DNA from: Pseudomonadota bacterium
GTDB taxonomy: Bacteria; Cyanobacteriota; Vampirovibrionia; Obscuribacterales; Obscuribacteraceae
Assembly (NCBI GenBank): GCA_021325555.1
Contig: JAJPGY010000023.1
Span: 186,001 to 250,000, forward strand
Direction of reading: 5' to 3'
Length of the DNA: 64,000 bases
The notes beneath the pieces were generated by a model. That model saw only the letters and a list, made by a program, of their open reading frames with translations, was not told the origin of the DNA and searched no databases. Made by a program: the position numbers and the translations under genes. Below are positions 48,358 to 58,353 of the stretch, piece after piece (positions within the stretch are counted from its first letter, which is position 1; each line of letters starts with the position of its first letter).

Positions 48358-50640
48358 TCAGGACTCGGCTTGGGCGGTCGGGGCAGACAGCAACGAACTT
48401 ACAGAGTCCGCCAGCTCAACTGCCCGGGCGCGCGCAGGCAGATCTCCTGCATACGGCACCCGTAGGCGACACGATGATTCCACATGGGACACCTGGTCGT
48501 CGGTCAGATCGTAGAGATCGTATACAAGCCGATCGATCGACCGTTCGATCAAGAATAACAAATCTTGCCCCTTTTGGAAGCCTGATTCTTTGCCGGCGGC
48601 CTCATTACATCCGGCCGCGCGCGCCAGCCGGGAAAGCGCCCGGCAGAGCCCGGCGTCGAGCTCCGGCAGCGGCATTGACTCGACCATCTCGATGTCGATC
48701 TGGGCGAGCGCCCGCCCCTGCTCCCTGGATTTCGACTGATAGAGGTAGAGCCAGAAGATCGAGTTCATGATGGCGTCGAGAAGATAAAGGTCGAGACCGG
48801 CGCCGGAGCCGGCGGGGCTGAAGCTGTGCACGTTATTGAGGTGATAGAGCCCGTCCCGGTCCGGCGCGGCGATGATGCGGTCGGCTGTCTGCCTGACCAG
48901 CAGTTTCGGCCTCTCGACCACCGCCGGGTCGAAACCGCCCGCGAACAAAAGGGCCGGCTCGACGTGCAACCAGTGCCCGCGCCACGCGGCCCGGTGGCGC
49001 TCGACCTGCCCGCCGGAGGTGATGCCGGGCCGCCAGCCGGCGCCTGCCCGGCGGTCGGAAACTATCGTCGCCTGCCCGCCCCTGGCCCTCATGCCGGTGT
49101 GGCCTGTGAGCACGGTGCCCAGCTGCGGTCGGCGGTCCAGGCGCTGCCAGAGCTGCCGGTCCAGGTCACCGAACACCAGGCGGAACCTCTCCCTGTCCCT
49201 CGAGACAAGGGCGCTCAGCGGCAGCCTGTAGCGCTGGCGCGGGCTGGCATCACGATCATCTTCCGCCCGCTGCGCGCCGTTCGGCTGTCCGTCGCCGACG
49301 AACGAGCAGAGCTCGAGCTCGTAGTCGCCGGGGTCCGGCTCCTCTTTCGCCCGGTAGCTGGCCACGCACCAGCGCCCCACCACCGCGTCCCCGATGACGT
49401 CGTCGGGCAGCTCGGTGAGGCTCTCGATACGCACCGACTCCAGGAGGAGCTTGCGCAAGCGCTGGTAGTGACCGCCGGTCAGGAAGGCGTCGGGAAGGAG
49501 GAGCACCACCCTGCCCGCCCTGGCGGCCAGCCTGAGCGCCACCTCCTGGAAGAGCGAGTGAACCCTTATCTTGTACTCCGAGGAGCGGGGGAAGCACAGC
49601 CTCAAATATCTTGACTGGGAGCCCGGCAGCGGCGACTGATTCCGCGATCCGAAGCTGATGTACGGCGGGTTGGTTGCCACGATGTCGAACCGCGGCGCAT
49701 CGGCCGGGTAGACGGAGGCGACCATCAAGGCGTCACCGACCACGATATGGCGCTCGAGGGATCGGACAAGCTCCCCCAGCATCTTCCCGGCCGAGCCGCC
49801 ACCGCTGGCCCTGTAGAGCTCCTGCACGGCGGCGGAAGCGCACAGGATAAGGCCCAGGCGGCACAGCGCAGCGGCCCTGGGATCAAGCTCGATGCCGAAC
49901 AGGCATCGTTGGATGAAGCCGGCGACAGCCCCGGGCGCGGCGCCGCCGGCGCGCGCAATTTCGACCAGCCCGATGAGAAAGTTTCCCGGGCCGCAAGCGG
50001 GATCGATAATTCGGAATGCGTGGCAGGGCTCGTTACCGGCTTCCGCCGCTGCTTTAACCCCGCTAATGAACCGCGGCAAGTCTTCGCCGAACGCCTTCTG
50101 GAAACAATAGTGAACTATATGTGGTGGCGTATAGAACTGTCCCGCAAGCCGTCTCTTTCTATCCTTCTTTATATAAGGACGGCCGGCTTCATCAATGGCC
50201 AGCGGCTCGTCGACTATCACTTCATAAAGGCTCCCGAGAAGATATACGCGCGGCTGGCAGCCGGCCTCCAGCATCTCGAAAGCTCGACGGAATGCCGGGC
50301 CCGACAGATCCGCCGGCCGGCAGCTGGAAAACGGATATGCGTCGGACAGTTGGGGCCAGGTGTTCAGCGTCAGACCGGAGAGCGGGGGATCCGCATTCAT
50401 AGCCGCCGCGTATGCAGGGAAACCATATCTGGTGGCTAACCAGTTAGCGATCAGCGCTAGAGCGAGGTCGTCGCACAGCTCGGCGAGCTCCGGAGCGGAT
50501 CGTATATCAGCGGGAAAATGCAAGTCCCCCGCCCGATCCGCCAGTATTGCTCGCGCTACCTCCAGACGATATTTTCGGAGGACGTTGCGGATAAGACGCT
50601 GGTCGCGAAACGGTTGCACTTGCTCCCTTCCCGGCAGCAT
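48358..50640 (-). CDS. N6-adenine DNA methyltransferase, Eco57I/TaqI-like
   Basis: The protein of about 760 residues has an N-terminal helical part, then the SAM-binding motif DPACGPGNFL (near 215), the conserved GIELDPRA acceptor segment, and the catalytic NPPY in ATNPPYIS. The C-terminal half resembles the target-recognition region of Eco57I-type restriction-methylation proteins. No separate restriction enzyme gene lies nearby, so it is either solitary or a fused type IIG-like protein without an obvious nuclease. I start at ATG 50640; the frame is open to 50721 but there is no ribosome site there. Its stop is one base before the caspase-like gene start. Confidence 0.8.
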   Translation of the reverse strand: MLPGREQVQPFRDQRLIRNVLRKYRLEVARAILADRAGDLHFPADIRSAPELAELCDDLALALIANWLATRYGFPAYAAAMNADPPLSGLTLNTWPQLSDAYPFSSCRPADLSGPAFRRAFEMLEAGCQPRVYLLGSLYEVIVDEPLAIDEAGRPYIKKDRKRRLAGQFYTPPHIVHYCFQKAFGEDLPRFISGVKAAAEAGNEPCHAFRIIDPACGPGNFLIGLVEIARAGGAAPGAVAGFIQRCLFGIELDPRAAALCRLGLILCASAAVQELYRASGGGSAGKMLGELVRSLERHIVVGDALMVASVYPADAPRFDIVATNPPYISFGSRNQSPLPGSQSRYLRLCFPRSSEYKIRVHSLFQEVALRLAARAGRVVLLLPDAFLTGGHYQRLRKLLLESVRIESLTELPDDVIGDAVVGRWCVASYRAKEEPDPGDYELELCSFVGDGQPNGAQRAEDDRDASPRQRYRLPLSALVSRDRERFRLVFGDLDRQLWQRLDRRPQLGTVLTGHTGMRARGGQATIVSDRRAGAGWRPGITSGGQVERHRAAWRGHWLHVEPALLFAGGFDPAVVERPKLLVRQTADRIIAAPDRDGLYHLNNVHSFSPAGSGAGLDLYLLDAIMNSIFWLYLYQSKSREQGRALAQIDIEMVESMPLPELDAGLCRALSRLARAAGCNEAAGKESGFQKGQDLLFLIERSIDRLVYDLYDLTDDQVSHVESSCRLRVPYAGDLPARARAVELADSVSSLLSAPTAQAES

Positions 50641-50916
50641 TATGCCATGCAAGCGGCTTACAATCGAGGTTTCACCGATGAGGCAGCTCGCCCGGTTGCC
50701 AATTACTCGACCAGCCGACATGGAATGGCGATCGAGAACCGCGCAAGATCTACCTGCTAAACTCTGAAATTAAATAATCTACAACTGTAGAAAACCTGTC
50801 AAAAACCCATGACCGCAGCCCGAGCCCGGAAACCCAGGCAGCACAATTGCTGAACTGAAAATGACCTTGCTGACTGGCTTTTGGGGATCAGGGCTCGGGA
50901 GCTTAGGAGCATCACG

Positions 50917-51762
50917 TTGTCAGGAAGGCTGTTCATAATTGCCACCCCGATTGGCAACCTCGGCGATTTAACGCAACGGGCAAAAGAAGCGTTGACGGAA
51001 TCCGAGCTGATCCTGGCCGAGGACACGCGGGTGACGATAAAACTGCTCAACCATCTCGGCCTAAAAAAGAGGATGGTGAGCTGCCATGACTTCAACGAAG
51101 GCGAGCGGGCATCGCTGCTCGAGAAGATGGCCGCGGAGGGCTCGACGGTCGCCCTCGCCTGCGATGCCGGCACCCCGCTAATCTCGGATCCCGGCTTCCA
51201 GATCGTGAGCAAGGCGATTGCGCTCGGTATGCAGGTGGTGCCGATCGCCGGCCCGAGCGCCTTCCTTCTGGCCCTCGAAGGCAGCGGTCTGCCCTGCGAT
51301 CGGTTTGCCTTCGAAGGATTCCTGCCGGACCGCCCCGGAGACCGCCGCAAGAAGCTGCAGTCCCTCAGGAGCGAGGAGCGAACGCTGATTTTCTATGTCT
51401 CCCCGCACGACCTTGTGAGCACGCTGGAAGAGCTGATCGAGACCTTCGGCGATCGCCGGGCCTGCCTGGCTCGAGAGTTGACCAAGCTGCACGAGGAGTT
51501 CGTGCGGGGCACTCTGGGAGACCTCAAGAGGCGGGCGGCACAGTCCAGGGTTCGCGGCGAGTGCGTTCTGGTTGTGCACGGCTGCCCGGCCGGGCGCGCC
51601 GAAAGGCTCGACCGCCGGACCGTCGCCGAAAGACTGGCCGAGCTGCTGAAGTCCGGCGCCAGGCTGAAAGACGCCTCGGCCCTGGTCGCCGCCGAGAGCG
51701 GCTGGTCGAGGTCGGAGGTATACAAGTTGGGTCTGGAGCAGGGCGGCAAGCGGGATGGTTAG
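50917..51762 (+). CDS. rsmI: 16S rRNA (cytidine(1402)-2'-O)-methyltransferase
   Basis: The 281-residue SAM enzyme modifies C1402 in the ribosome P site. It opens with LFIIATPIGNLGDLT, has ILAEDTRVT, the CDAGTPLISDPGF segment and the PIAGPSAFL loop typical of the family. The size is normal. I chose TTG 50917, because AGGAG lies 7 bases upstream and it gives the family's N-terminus; a TTG at 50881 would add a non-matching 12 residues. It is divergent from the methyltransferase gene and overlaps the convergent small gene by 4 bases. Confidence 0.95.
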   Translation: MSGRLFIIATPIGNLGDLTQRAKEALTESELILAEDTRVTIKLLNHLGLKKRMVSCHDFNEGERASLLEKMAAEGSTVALACDAGTPLISDPGFQIVSKAIALGMQVVPIAGPSAFLLALEGSGLPCDRFAFEGFLPDRPGDRRKKLQSLRSEERTLIFYVSPHDLVSTLEELIETFGDRRACLARELTKLHEEFVRGTLGDLKRRAAQSRVRGECVLVVHGCPAGRAERLDRRTVAERLAELLKSGARLKDASALVAAESGWSRSEVYKLGLEQGGKRDG

Positions 51763-51971
51763 CCCAATCCCTGGAAAATAACCATCTCGTTCAGCCGCCG
51801 CACGCTTGACCGCACGTGGCTCAGGACCATGTCGAAGGGTGGCGGTCCGTCCGACACCGCGCCAAGCTGGTCCCGCAGGTGCCTGTTCAGCTCCATCTCC
51901 GCCGTCAGCCGGTCGCCGGCGGGCGGCAAGGACTGATCCGTCACGAATTCGGGCCCGAGAAAAAATGCCAT
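51759..51971 (-). CDS. Small protein of unknown function
   Basis: The 70-residue protein (MAFFLGPEFVTDQSLPPAGD... ending VIFQGLG) has no motif I know. The ATG at 51971 has GGGGAG 8 bases upstream, which supports translation; an upstream in-frame start adds 12 residues without a site. It overlaps the rsmI end by 4 bases. It could be a small regulator or partner protein; nothing in the sequence decides this. Confidence 0.6.
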   Translation of the reverse strand: MAFFLGPEFVTDQSLPPAGDRLTAEMELNRHLRDQLGAVSDGPPPFDMVLSHVRSSVRRLNEMVIFQGLG

Positions 51972-52148
51972 CCTGAACTCCCCTTTTTTGCGCCTATGGG
52001 AGGACATGGTCTACCGACACTCACTTCCGAGCTCTGCTTCAGGTCTTCGCCACCAGTGTCCAGCCGTCAGGCGAATCTATTCACCGCGGCAATAAATTGG
52101 ACATTAATTGCGATAATTTAGATAGTCAAACTCGTTGGCTTGAAACCG

Positions 52149-52928
52149 ATGTTGCAGCCGGGCAGATCCTACAAAGTCAAAGTCGAGATGGAGCCCGGCA
52201 AGGTGGGCTACGGGCGGGCGACCGTGGTCGAAAAAACCGGCAACAGGGTCGTCATCCAGGTGCGGACGAGCAAGGAGTCCAACCAGGTGCTGCCCAGGGG
52301 CAGCCGCCTTTGGTTTGTCAGCGACTCGCCTGCGACCACGCTCAACGGGCTCTGGTCGACGACCGTGGTCGGCACCCGGATTGTGCGTGGGCATGCAGCC
52401 ATGGAGTGCGGGACGCTCAAGTTCGAGCCGCTGGCGCACAGGCGCAGGTCGCAGCGGGTGCCGCTCGCCGTGCCGGTCAGGCTTGCCGGGAAGCAGCTTC
52501 CCTACGAGGTGCGCAGCCGCAATATCTCGCGGTCGGGCATCGGGCTGGAGGCGTGTTCCCAGTATGTCGATGAGTTTCCGGTAGGCGAGGATGTGGACAT
52601 AGTCCTCGACACCCCGCTGGCCGCTGTCCAGATCAAGTGCCGGATTATTCGCACCGAATACAACTGGTTCGCCAATCGCACGGAGATCGGCCTGCAGTTC
52701 CTGGAGATGAGCCAGGATGCCATCGAGACTCTGGAGCAGCTGCGCAGCACCGCCGACCAGACGGCCACGGAATCAGGCGATCAACCAGGGAATCTGCGTA
52801 CGACTTTATCCGGGTCGCTGCGGACCACGCGGGAGAATCTGAGGCTGACCAGGACCGGCGGCGAGCTGGTCCAGCCTTCAGACGACGGCGACAAGAGAGG
52901 TCGCCGCCGCGACAACCAAAAGTCTTAG
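52149..52928 (+). CDS. PilZ-domain protein with YcgR-like N-terminal domain
   Basis: The 259-residue protein has an N-terminal beta domain of about 90 residues as in YcgR-type proteins, then a PilZ domain. The c-di-GMP motifs RRRSQR (near 98-103) and NISRSGIGL (near 124-132) are present and spaced as usual. It therefore probably binds c-di-GMP and adjusts motility, secretion or polysaccharide synthesis. The tail is low-complexity and basic. ATG 52149 is used; a TTG 9 bases earlier is possible. It ends 20 bases before uppP on the same strand. Confidence 0.88.
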   Translation: MLQPGRSYKVKVEMEPGKVGYGRATVVEKTGNRVVIQVRTSKESNQVLPRGSRLWFVSDSPATTLNGLWSTTVVGTRIVRGHAAMECGTLKFEPLAHRRRSQRVPLAVPVRLAGKQLPYEVRSRNISRSGIGLEACSQYVDEFPVGEDVDIVLDTPLAAVQIKCRIIRTEYNWFANRTEIGLQFLEMSQDAIETLEQLRSTADQTATESGDQPGNLRTTLSGSLRTTRENLRLTRTGGELVQPSDDGDKRGRRRDNQKS

Positions 52929-52948
52929 CCGGAGCGCCGGGAGCAACT

Positions 52949-53785
52949 ATGGAGCCAATGTCCGTGATGCAAGCCGCTGTCCTGGGGGTGGTGCAGGGGC
53001 TGACCGAGTTTCTCCCCATAAGCAGCTCGGCCCACCTGCGCGTGGTGCCCGCTCTTCTGGGATGGCCGGATCCCGGCGCCGCCTACTCGGCGGTCATCCA
53101 GCTCGGCTCCGTCTGCGCGGTCTTCTCCTACTTCTGGCGCGACCTGATGTCGATCCTGAGCGGCTCTGTCAAAGCGCTGGCCAAAAAGGATCTGGCGGGG
53201 CAGAACGTGCGCATCCTGGCAGCGATGCTCATAGGCACCCTGCCGATAGGCATTCTTGGACTCGCTTTCCAGCATGTCCTGGAGCAGGAGAACGGGCCGC
53301 TGCGCTCGCTGGTCGTGACAGGGGCCGCGTCGATCTTCATGGGGCTGTTTCTCCTTTTCGCCGAGAAGATCGGCAAGCGCCTGCGGGGCATCGAGTCCGT
53401 CGGCGCCCAGGACGGGCTTCTGGTCGGGCTGGGCCAGGCGCTGGCCCTTATCCCCGGCTGCTCGCGCAGCGGCTCGACGCTCACCGTGGCGCTGCTCTTG
53501 AACATGAGGCGCCAGGACGCGGCGCGCTTCAGCTTCCTGCTGGGGCTGCCGGCCACCACGCTTGCCGGGTTGCTGGAGTTGAAGCACCTGGTGGGGTCAG
53601 GGCTCGACGGCGCCCGCCTGCTGCCACTGGCCGTCGGGCTGGCAGTTTCCACGGTAGTCAGCTACGTATCGATCGCCTGGCTGCTCAAGTTTCTCCAAAC
53701 GCACTCGACAGGCCTATTCATCGGCTACAGGCTCATCTTCGGCGCGGCCGTGGTGGCTCTCAGCCTGAAAAACATCATCCACTGA
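52949..53785 (+). CDS. uppP: Undecaprenyl-diphosphatase
   Basis: The 278-residue inner-membrane enzyme recycles the lipid carrier for wall and polysaccharide synthesis by removing a phosphate from undecaprenyl diphosphate. The family signatures are GLTEFLPISSSAHL with the catalytic Glu/Ser region (residues 18-31) and PGCSRSGSTL near residue 170. About eight membrane helices are visible. The ATG at 52949 has GGGAG 6 bases upstream; the frame is open upstream inside the PilZ gene but not used. Bacitracin resistance is a known trait of the family. Confidence 0.95.
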   Translation: MEPMSVMQAAVLGVVQGLTEFLPISSSAHLRVVPALLGWPDPGAAYSAVIQLGSVCAVFSYFWRDLMSILSGSVKALAKKDLAGQNVRILAAMLIGTLPIGILGLAFQHVLEQENGPLRSLVVTGAASIFMGLFLLFAEKIGKRLRGIESVGAQDGLLVGLGQALALIPGCSRSGSTLTVALLLNMRRQDAARFSFLLGLPATTLAGLLELKHLVGSGLDGARLLPLAVGLAVSTVVSYVSIAWLLKFLQTHSTGLFIGYRLIFGAAVVALSLKNIIH

Positions 53786-53887
53786 TCCTGTTCCCCGAAA
53801 TTTTCCCAAGCGCGCCACACGCCGGTAAAAAACATTCTGTATGTTGGCGGTGTGAACTGGCTGGACCGTTTGGCGGAGGGGTTGAAG

Positions 53888-54079
53888 ATGGCAAAGTCTG
53901 TGGCAAGCATGGCTCTCAGGGAGATAGCACTGGCCGTGCCGATGGCGATTATCTGCCTGGCGGCCGGGTTGTACTCGCTCGAGGCGTGCAGGGTTGCGGT
54001 CTTGGCGCTGCTTGCCGGCCGAGCGCTGGTCGGCGTGCTTGCGGCTCGGAGGAAACCTGACGGGCCGGGCGTCTCCTGA
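53888..54079 (+). CDS. Small single-helix membrane protein
   Basis: The 63-residue protein has one or two hydrophobic stretches (EIALAVPMAIICLAAGLYSL, VAVLALLAGRALVGVL) and a basic tail. GGAGGGG lies 6-7 bases before the ATG at 53888, a convincing ribosome site. No homology is recognised. It could be a small membrane regulator. Coding is likely but not certain. Confidence 0.55.
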   Translation: MAKSVASMALREIALAVPMAIICLAAGLYSLEACRVAVLALLAGRALVGVLAARRKPDGPGVS

Positions 54080-54208
54080 GCCGGGATCGGCAACCGGCGC
54101 GGAAGCTGAGAATATCGCCGTGATCGCCTGGCGCCCGTGGCGATCTCGGCCGTCTATCCGCGGCAGCATATCAGCGGCCGCGACAAGGCCGACATTTCGC
54201 CCAATTAA

Positions 54209-54237
54209 TTGACCGACCGTTCGGCTAATGTTTAAAT
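54209..54237 (+). promoter_or_regulatory. Promoter with overlapping TetR-type operator for the diiron gene
   Basis: TTGACC (54209-54214) and TTAAAT (54232-54237) are 17 bases apart, 56 bases before the diiron gene start. The imperfect palindrome TTGACCGA-CCGT-TCGGCTAA (54209-54228) overlaps the -35 box. A TetR repressor gene follows the diiron gene, so local autoregulation is plausible. Confidence 0.5.
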
Positions 54238-54292
54238 TGGGGGTGTAGTCGAGTAACGCCCGATGGCGAAGGCGTTGAGAGGAGGAGTTGAG

Positions 54293-55420
54293 ATGCCGGT
54301 CCAGAAGCATGCCCCAAAGCACAAAACCACTGCCGGACCTGCTGAGGAGCCGATCAGCGAATCAAAGATCCTGCCACCGCCCACCCGTGCCGACAGGATG
54401 CCGGATCCGGAGAAGCTGCTGCTTGATGCGGAGAACGCGCCGGCGATCGCGGACAGGTTGAATATCTTCCCCTTCGACTGGCGGGTGGAAACCCCTCGCC
54501 TGATGGAGATTTATGAGAACTCCAGGGACCCCGGCTGGTCGCCGAGCAGGCTGCCCTGGGATACGCTCGATCCTGAGCAGTTCACGCTCGACCAGCGTTA
54601 TGCGATTGCTTACTGGTGGGCGCTGCTCTCCGTGTTCGACGCCTCGGGACCTGCCGTGTTCGCGCGAGCGATGATTCACGCTTACGAGGTCCACGAAGAG
54701 GACGCCATCCGTAAATGCTTCTTTTCGGTCACCCGCGACGAGATGAACCACGAAGAAGTTTGCGGCCGGGCGATCAACAAGCTCACGCCCAACGGGCCGC
54801 TCGGCTATGAGCCGCAGACGATCCTCGGCAAGCTGGCCCGCAACAATGTGGAGTGGCTCTATCACAACGGCGCCCGTTACTGGAGAGGCTACAAACACGC
54901 CGTCGAGCACTACCCGATGCCGATATTGTTCAGCTCCTTCCTCTTTGGCGAGGTCGCCTCGTCCACGCTTTTCCACAGCATGTACGAGAGCACCGAGATA
55001 CCCGTGTTCAAGGAAGCTTTCCGCAACATAGGCCGGGACGAAGGCCGGCACCTGAGCTTCTGCCTCGCCCTGCTCAAAGAGATTCTTCCCAGGCTGTCCG
55101 AACAGGACAAGATGGTCATTACCAAGCAGTTCAGGGCCGGTTTCGTCTTCCTGTCCGGCATTCTCTACGAGCCGCCGGCCGAGTTCTGGCACCTTCCGGA
55201 TACCTTCCTGCCGGCGCAGCGCCTGCTGGAGGAAAAGGCCAGGGAGGCCGGATTCGGCATTTTGACCCTGGAGAAGCGCCGCGAGAACTGGCGGACAGCC
55301 GTGGTGCGGCTGAAGACGGTCGTGGAGCCATACGGCATCAAGTTTCCGGCGCTGCCCGAAATTGATGTCGACGGTGAATCGGTGGCCTTTGACGCCGACA
55401 AGATTGTTCCCATATTCTGA
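54293..55420 (+). CDS. Ferritin-like diiron oxygenase
   Basis: The 375-residue soluble protein contains two ExxH motifs: Glu150/His153 in RDEMNHEE and Glu250/His253 in RDEGRHLSF. Each follows a helix with further Glu residues (HEEDAI, FLFGEVASS), the four-helix diiron arrangement of RNR-R2-like oxygenases and desaturases. I cannot name the substrate; relatives act on fatty acyl, aromatic or lipid molecules. ATG 54293 is used because GGAGGAG lies 5 bases upstream; an earlier ATG adds 10 residues. The TetR gene downstream probably controls it. Confidence 0.85.
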   Translation: MPVQKHAPKHKTTAGPAEEPISESKILPPPTRADRMPDPEKLLLDAENAPAIADRLNIFPFDWRVETPRLMEIYENSRDPGWSPSRLPWDTLDPEQFTLDQRYAIAYWWALLSVFDASGPAVFARAMIHAYEVHEEDAIRKCFFSVTRDEMNHEEVCGRAINKLTPNGPLGYEPQTILGKLARNNVEWLYHNGARYWRGYKHAVEHYPMPILFSSFLFGEVASSTLFHSMYESTEIPVFKEAFRNIGRDEGRHLSFCLALLKEILPRLSEQDKMVITKQFRAGFVFLSGILYEPPAEFWHLPDTFLPAQRLLEEKAREAGFGILTLEKRRENWRTAVVRLKTVVEPYGIKFPALPEIDVDGESVAFDADKIVPIF

Positions 55421-55474
55421 AAATGGCGCGGCCCGATTCCTCCCCACCGCCGCTTGCCCCGGAGCCAGTTAAAG

Positions 55475-56077
55475 GTGGTTAGACCGCGCGCCGACAACTA
55501 CGAGGAACGAAGGCGGGCCATCCTTGACGGCGCGGCGGCGCTGTTTGCCGGGCAAGGCTTCGACGGCACCTCGATTGCCACCATCGCCCGCCGCCTCGGG
55601 GTGTCGAAGGCGCTGCTCTATCACTACTACCAGTCAAAGGAGGCGCTGCTCTTCGACATTCTCGACTCACATTGCCGGCTGCTGGCCGAAACCGCGACAG
55701 GTGCCATCGCCGATGGTGGCACGCCTGAGCAGCAGCTTCACGATCTGGTGCGCGCGCTCATGAGCCTCTATGTGCGGTCTCGCGACAAGCATGTCGTGCT
55801 GCTCAATGATCTGCACTGCCTGCCGCAGGCACAGCAGATCCAGATCAAGAATCTCGAAAAGCGAGTGATCGCCGTGATCAAAGAGCTGGTCTCGCGGCTG
55901 CGCCCGGACCTGGCACCGCCGGTAGTGACATCGCTGGCGATGTACCTGCTCGGCGCCATCAACTGGACTTACACCTGGTTCAAAACGCCGGGGCGCGTCT
56001 CGGAGAAGGAGTTTGCCGACCTGGCCACTGCGACGTTTCTCAACGGGGTCTGCGGCAGGCTGCCGGCTGCCCGGTGA
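55475..56077 (+). CDS. TetR-family transcriptional regulator
   Basis: The 200-residue regulator has an N-terminal helix-turn-helix (about residues 10-55): RRAILDGAAALFAGQGFDGTSIATIARRLGVSKALLYHYYQSKEAL. The C-terminal part resembles the TetR group linked to fatty acyl or lipid ligands (with VTSLAMYLLGAINWTYTWF). It lies 54 bases after the diiron oxygenase and likely represses the operator at 54209-54228. It starts with GTG 55475; a TTG at 55454 also opens the frame. Stop overlaps the region just before recO. Confidence 0.9.
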   Translation: MVRPRADNYEERRRAILDGAAALFAGQGFDGTSIATIARRLGVSKALLYHYYQSKEALLFDILDSHCRLLAETATGAIADGGTPEQQLHDLVRALMSLYVRSRDKHVVLLNDLHCLPQAQQIQIKNLEKRVIAVIKELVSRLRPDLAPPVVTSLAMYLLGAINWTYTWFKTPGRVSEKEFADLATATFLNGVCGRLPAAR

Positions 56078-56130
56078 ATGCAGGGAAGCGCAACCCCGCG
56101 GCAGGTCGCCGCACTAACCAGAGGACATTG

Positions 56131-56943
56131 ATGCCCACCTATTCGGTCACCGGAGTAAACGTCGGCACCTTCAACCTCGGCGAGGCGGACAAGGTGTTGA
56201 CCATCTTCACCGCCGAGCGCGGATTGATTCGGGCGGTAGCCAAAGGCGCCCGCAAGCCGGGCTCCAAGATTGCCGGCCGGGCCGAGCTGCTCACGGTCAA
56301 CAACCTGCTTGTCGCCACCGGGCGCTCGCTGGACATCATCACGCAGGCGGAGGCGCTGGAGACCTTCTCCAGGCTGCGCCACGACCTTGTCAGGCTGTCT
56401 TACGGGCTTTACTACGCGGAACTTACCCAGTGCTTCGGGCAGGGACTGGCGGAAGAGTCGGGCGTCTACTTCGATTACCTGCTGGATGCGGTCAAGAGAC
56501 AGGCGGAAGGCGCCATCGATCCCGCCCTGCTCTCCCTGCGCTTCGAGCTCGGCTTGCTCGAGATGCTGGGATACAAGCCGGAGCTGGGATTCTGCGTGGT
56601 CTGCCGCCAGGTGCTCGCGGACGCCAACCTGGCCGCCTTCCACAAGGACTGGGGCGGGATCATCTGCAAGCCCTGCCTTTCCAGGGCACGGGGCGAGGCG
56701 GCGCGCGGCGGCGGCGAAGATGGTATTGACGTCTCGGCGGTGAGGCAGGCCAGGGAGATTACACCCATGGTGTGGCGGCATCTAGTGCTGGCTGCCGGTG
56801 ACCGCGACCCGTCTGAAGCGCTGGCCGGCCAGACACTGAGCCCGGCCCTGAAACAGTCTCTGCTGGCCGCCAGGAGGATAGTGCAGGGCTATATCGAGCA
56901 CCGCGCCGGCCGGCGCATGAAGGCCCTCGATCTGCTGTCGTAG
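56131..56943 (+). CDS. recO: DNA repair protein RecO
   Basis: The 270-residue protein helps RecF-pathway repair by loading RecA onto SSB-coated DNA. The N-terminal OB fold ([25 protein letters not shown]...[12 protein letters not shown]) and the four zinc cysteines (CVVC, CKPC) are present. The ATG at 56131 has GAGG 6-7 bases upstream; a start at 56074 adds 19 non-matching residues. It lies downstream of the TetR gene. Confidence 0.94.
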   Translation: MPTYSVTGVNVGTFNLGEADKVLTIFTAERGLIRAVAKGARKPGSKIAGRAELLTVNNLLVATGRSLDIITQAEALETFSRLRHDLVRLSYGLYYAELTQCFGQGLAEESGVYFDYLLDAVKRQAEGAIDPALLSLRFELGLLEMLGYKPELGFCVVCRQVLADANLAAFHKDWGGIICKPCLSRARGEAARGGGEDGIDVSAVRQAREITPMVWRHLVLAAGDRDPSEALAGQTLSPALKQSLLAARRIVQGYIEHRAGRRMKALDLLS

Positions 56944-57025
56944 CGGCGGGAGCTTGTCCAGCTTGTTTCTCCACAACGCAAGACCGGCCGCGGCCGGGAG
57001 CACGGATCAAGTACAATTACAGGTG

Positions 57026-57047
57026 CCGGTTGAGATCGATCAGCCGG
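57026..57047 (+). promoter_or_regulatory. Hairpin in the glyA leader
   Basis: CCGGTTGA (57026-57033) can pair with TCAGCCGG (57040-57047) with one G-U pair and a 6-base loop, 24 bases before the glyA start. A -10-like TACAAT is at 57012-57017. It has no known riboswitch shape. Confidence 0.25.
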
Positions 57048-57071
57048 TCTACGTGCTCAGGAGAAACAGCC

Positions 57072-58328
<1,257 letters not shown>

Positions 58329-58353
58329 CCAACCGCCGAAGCGTCGGTCGCAA

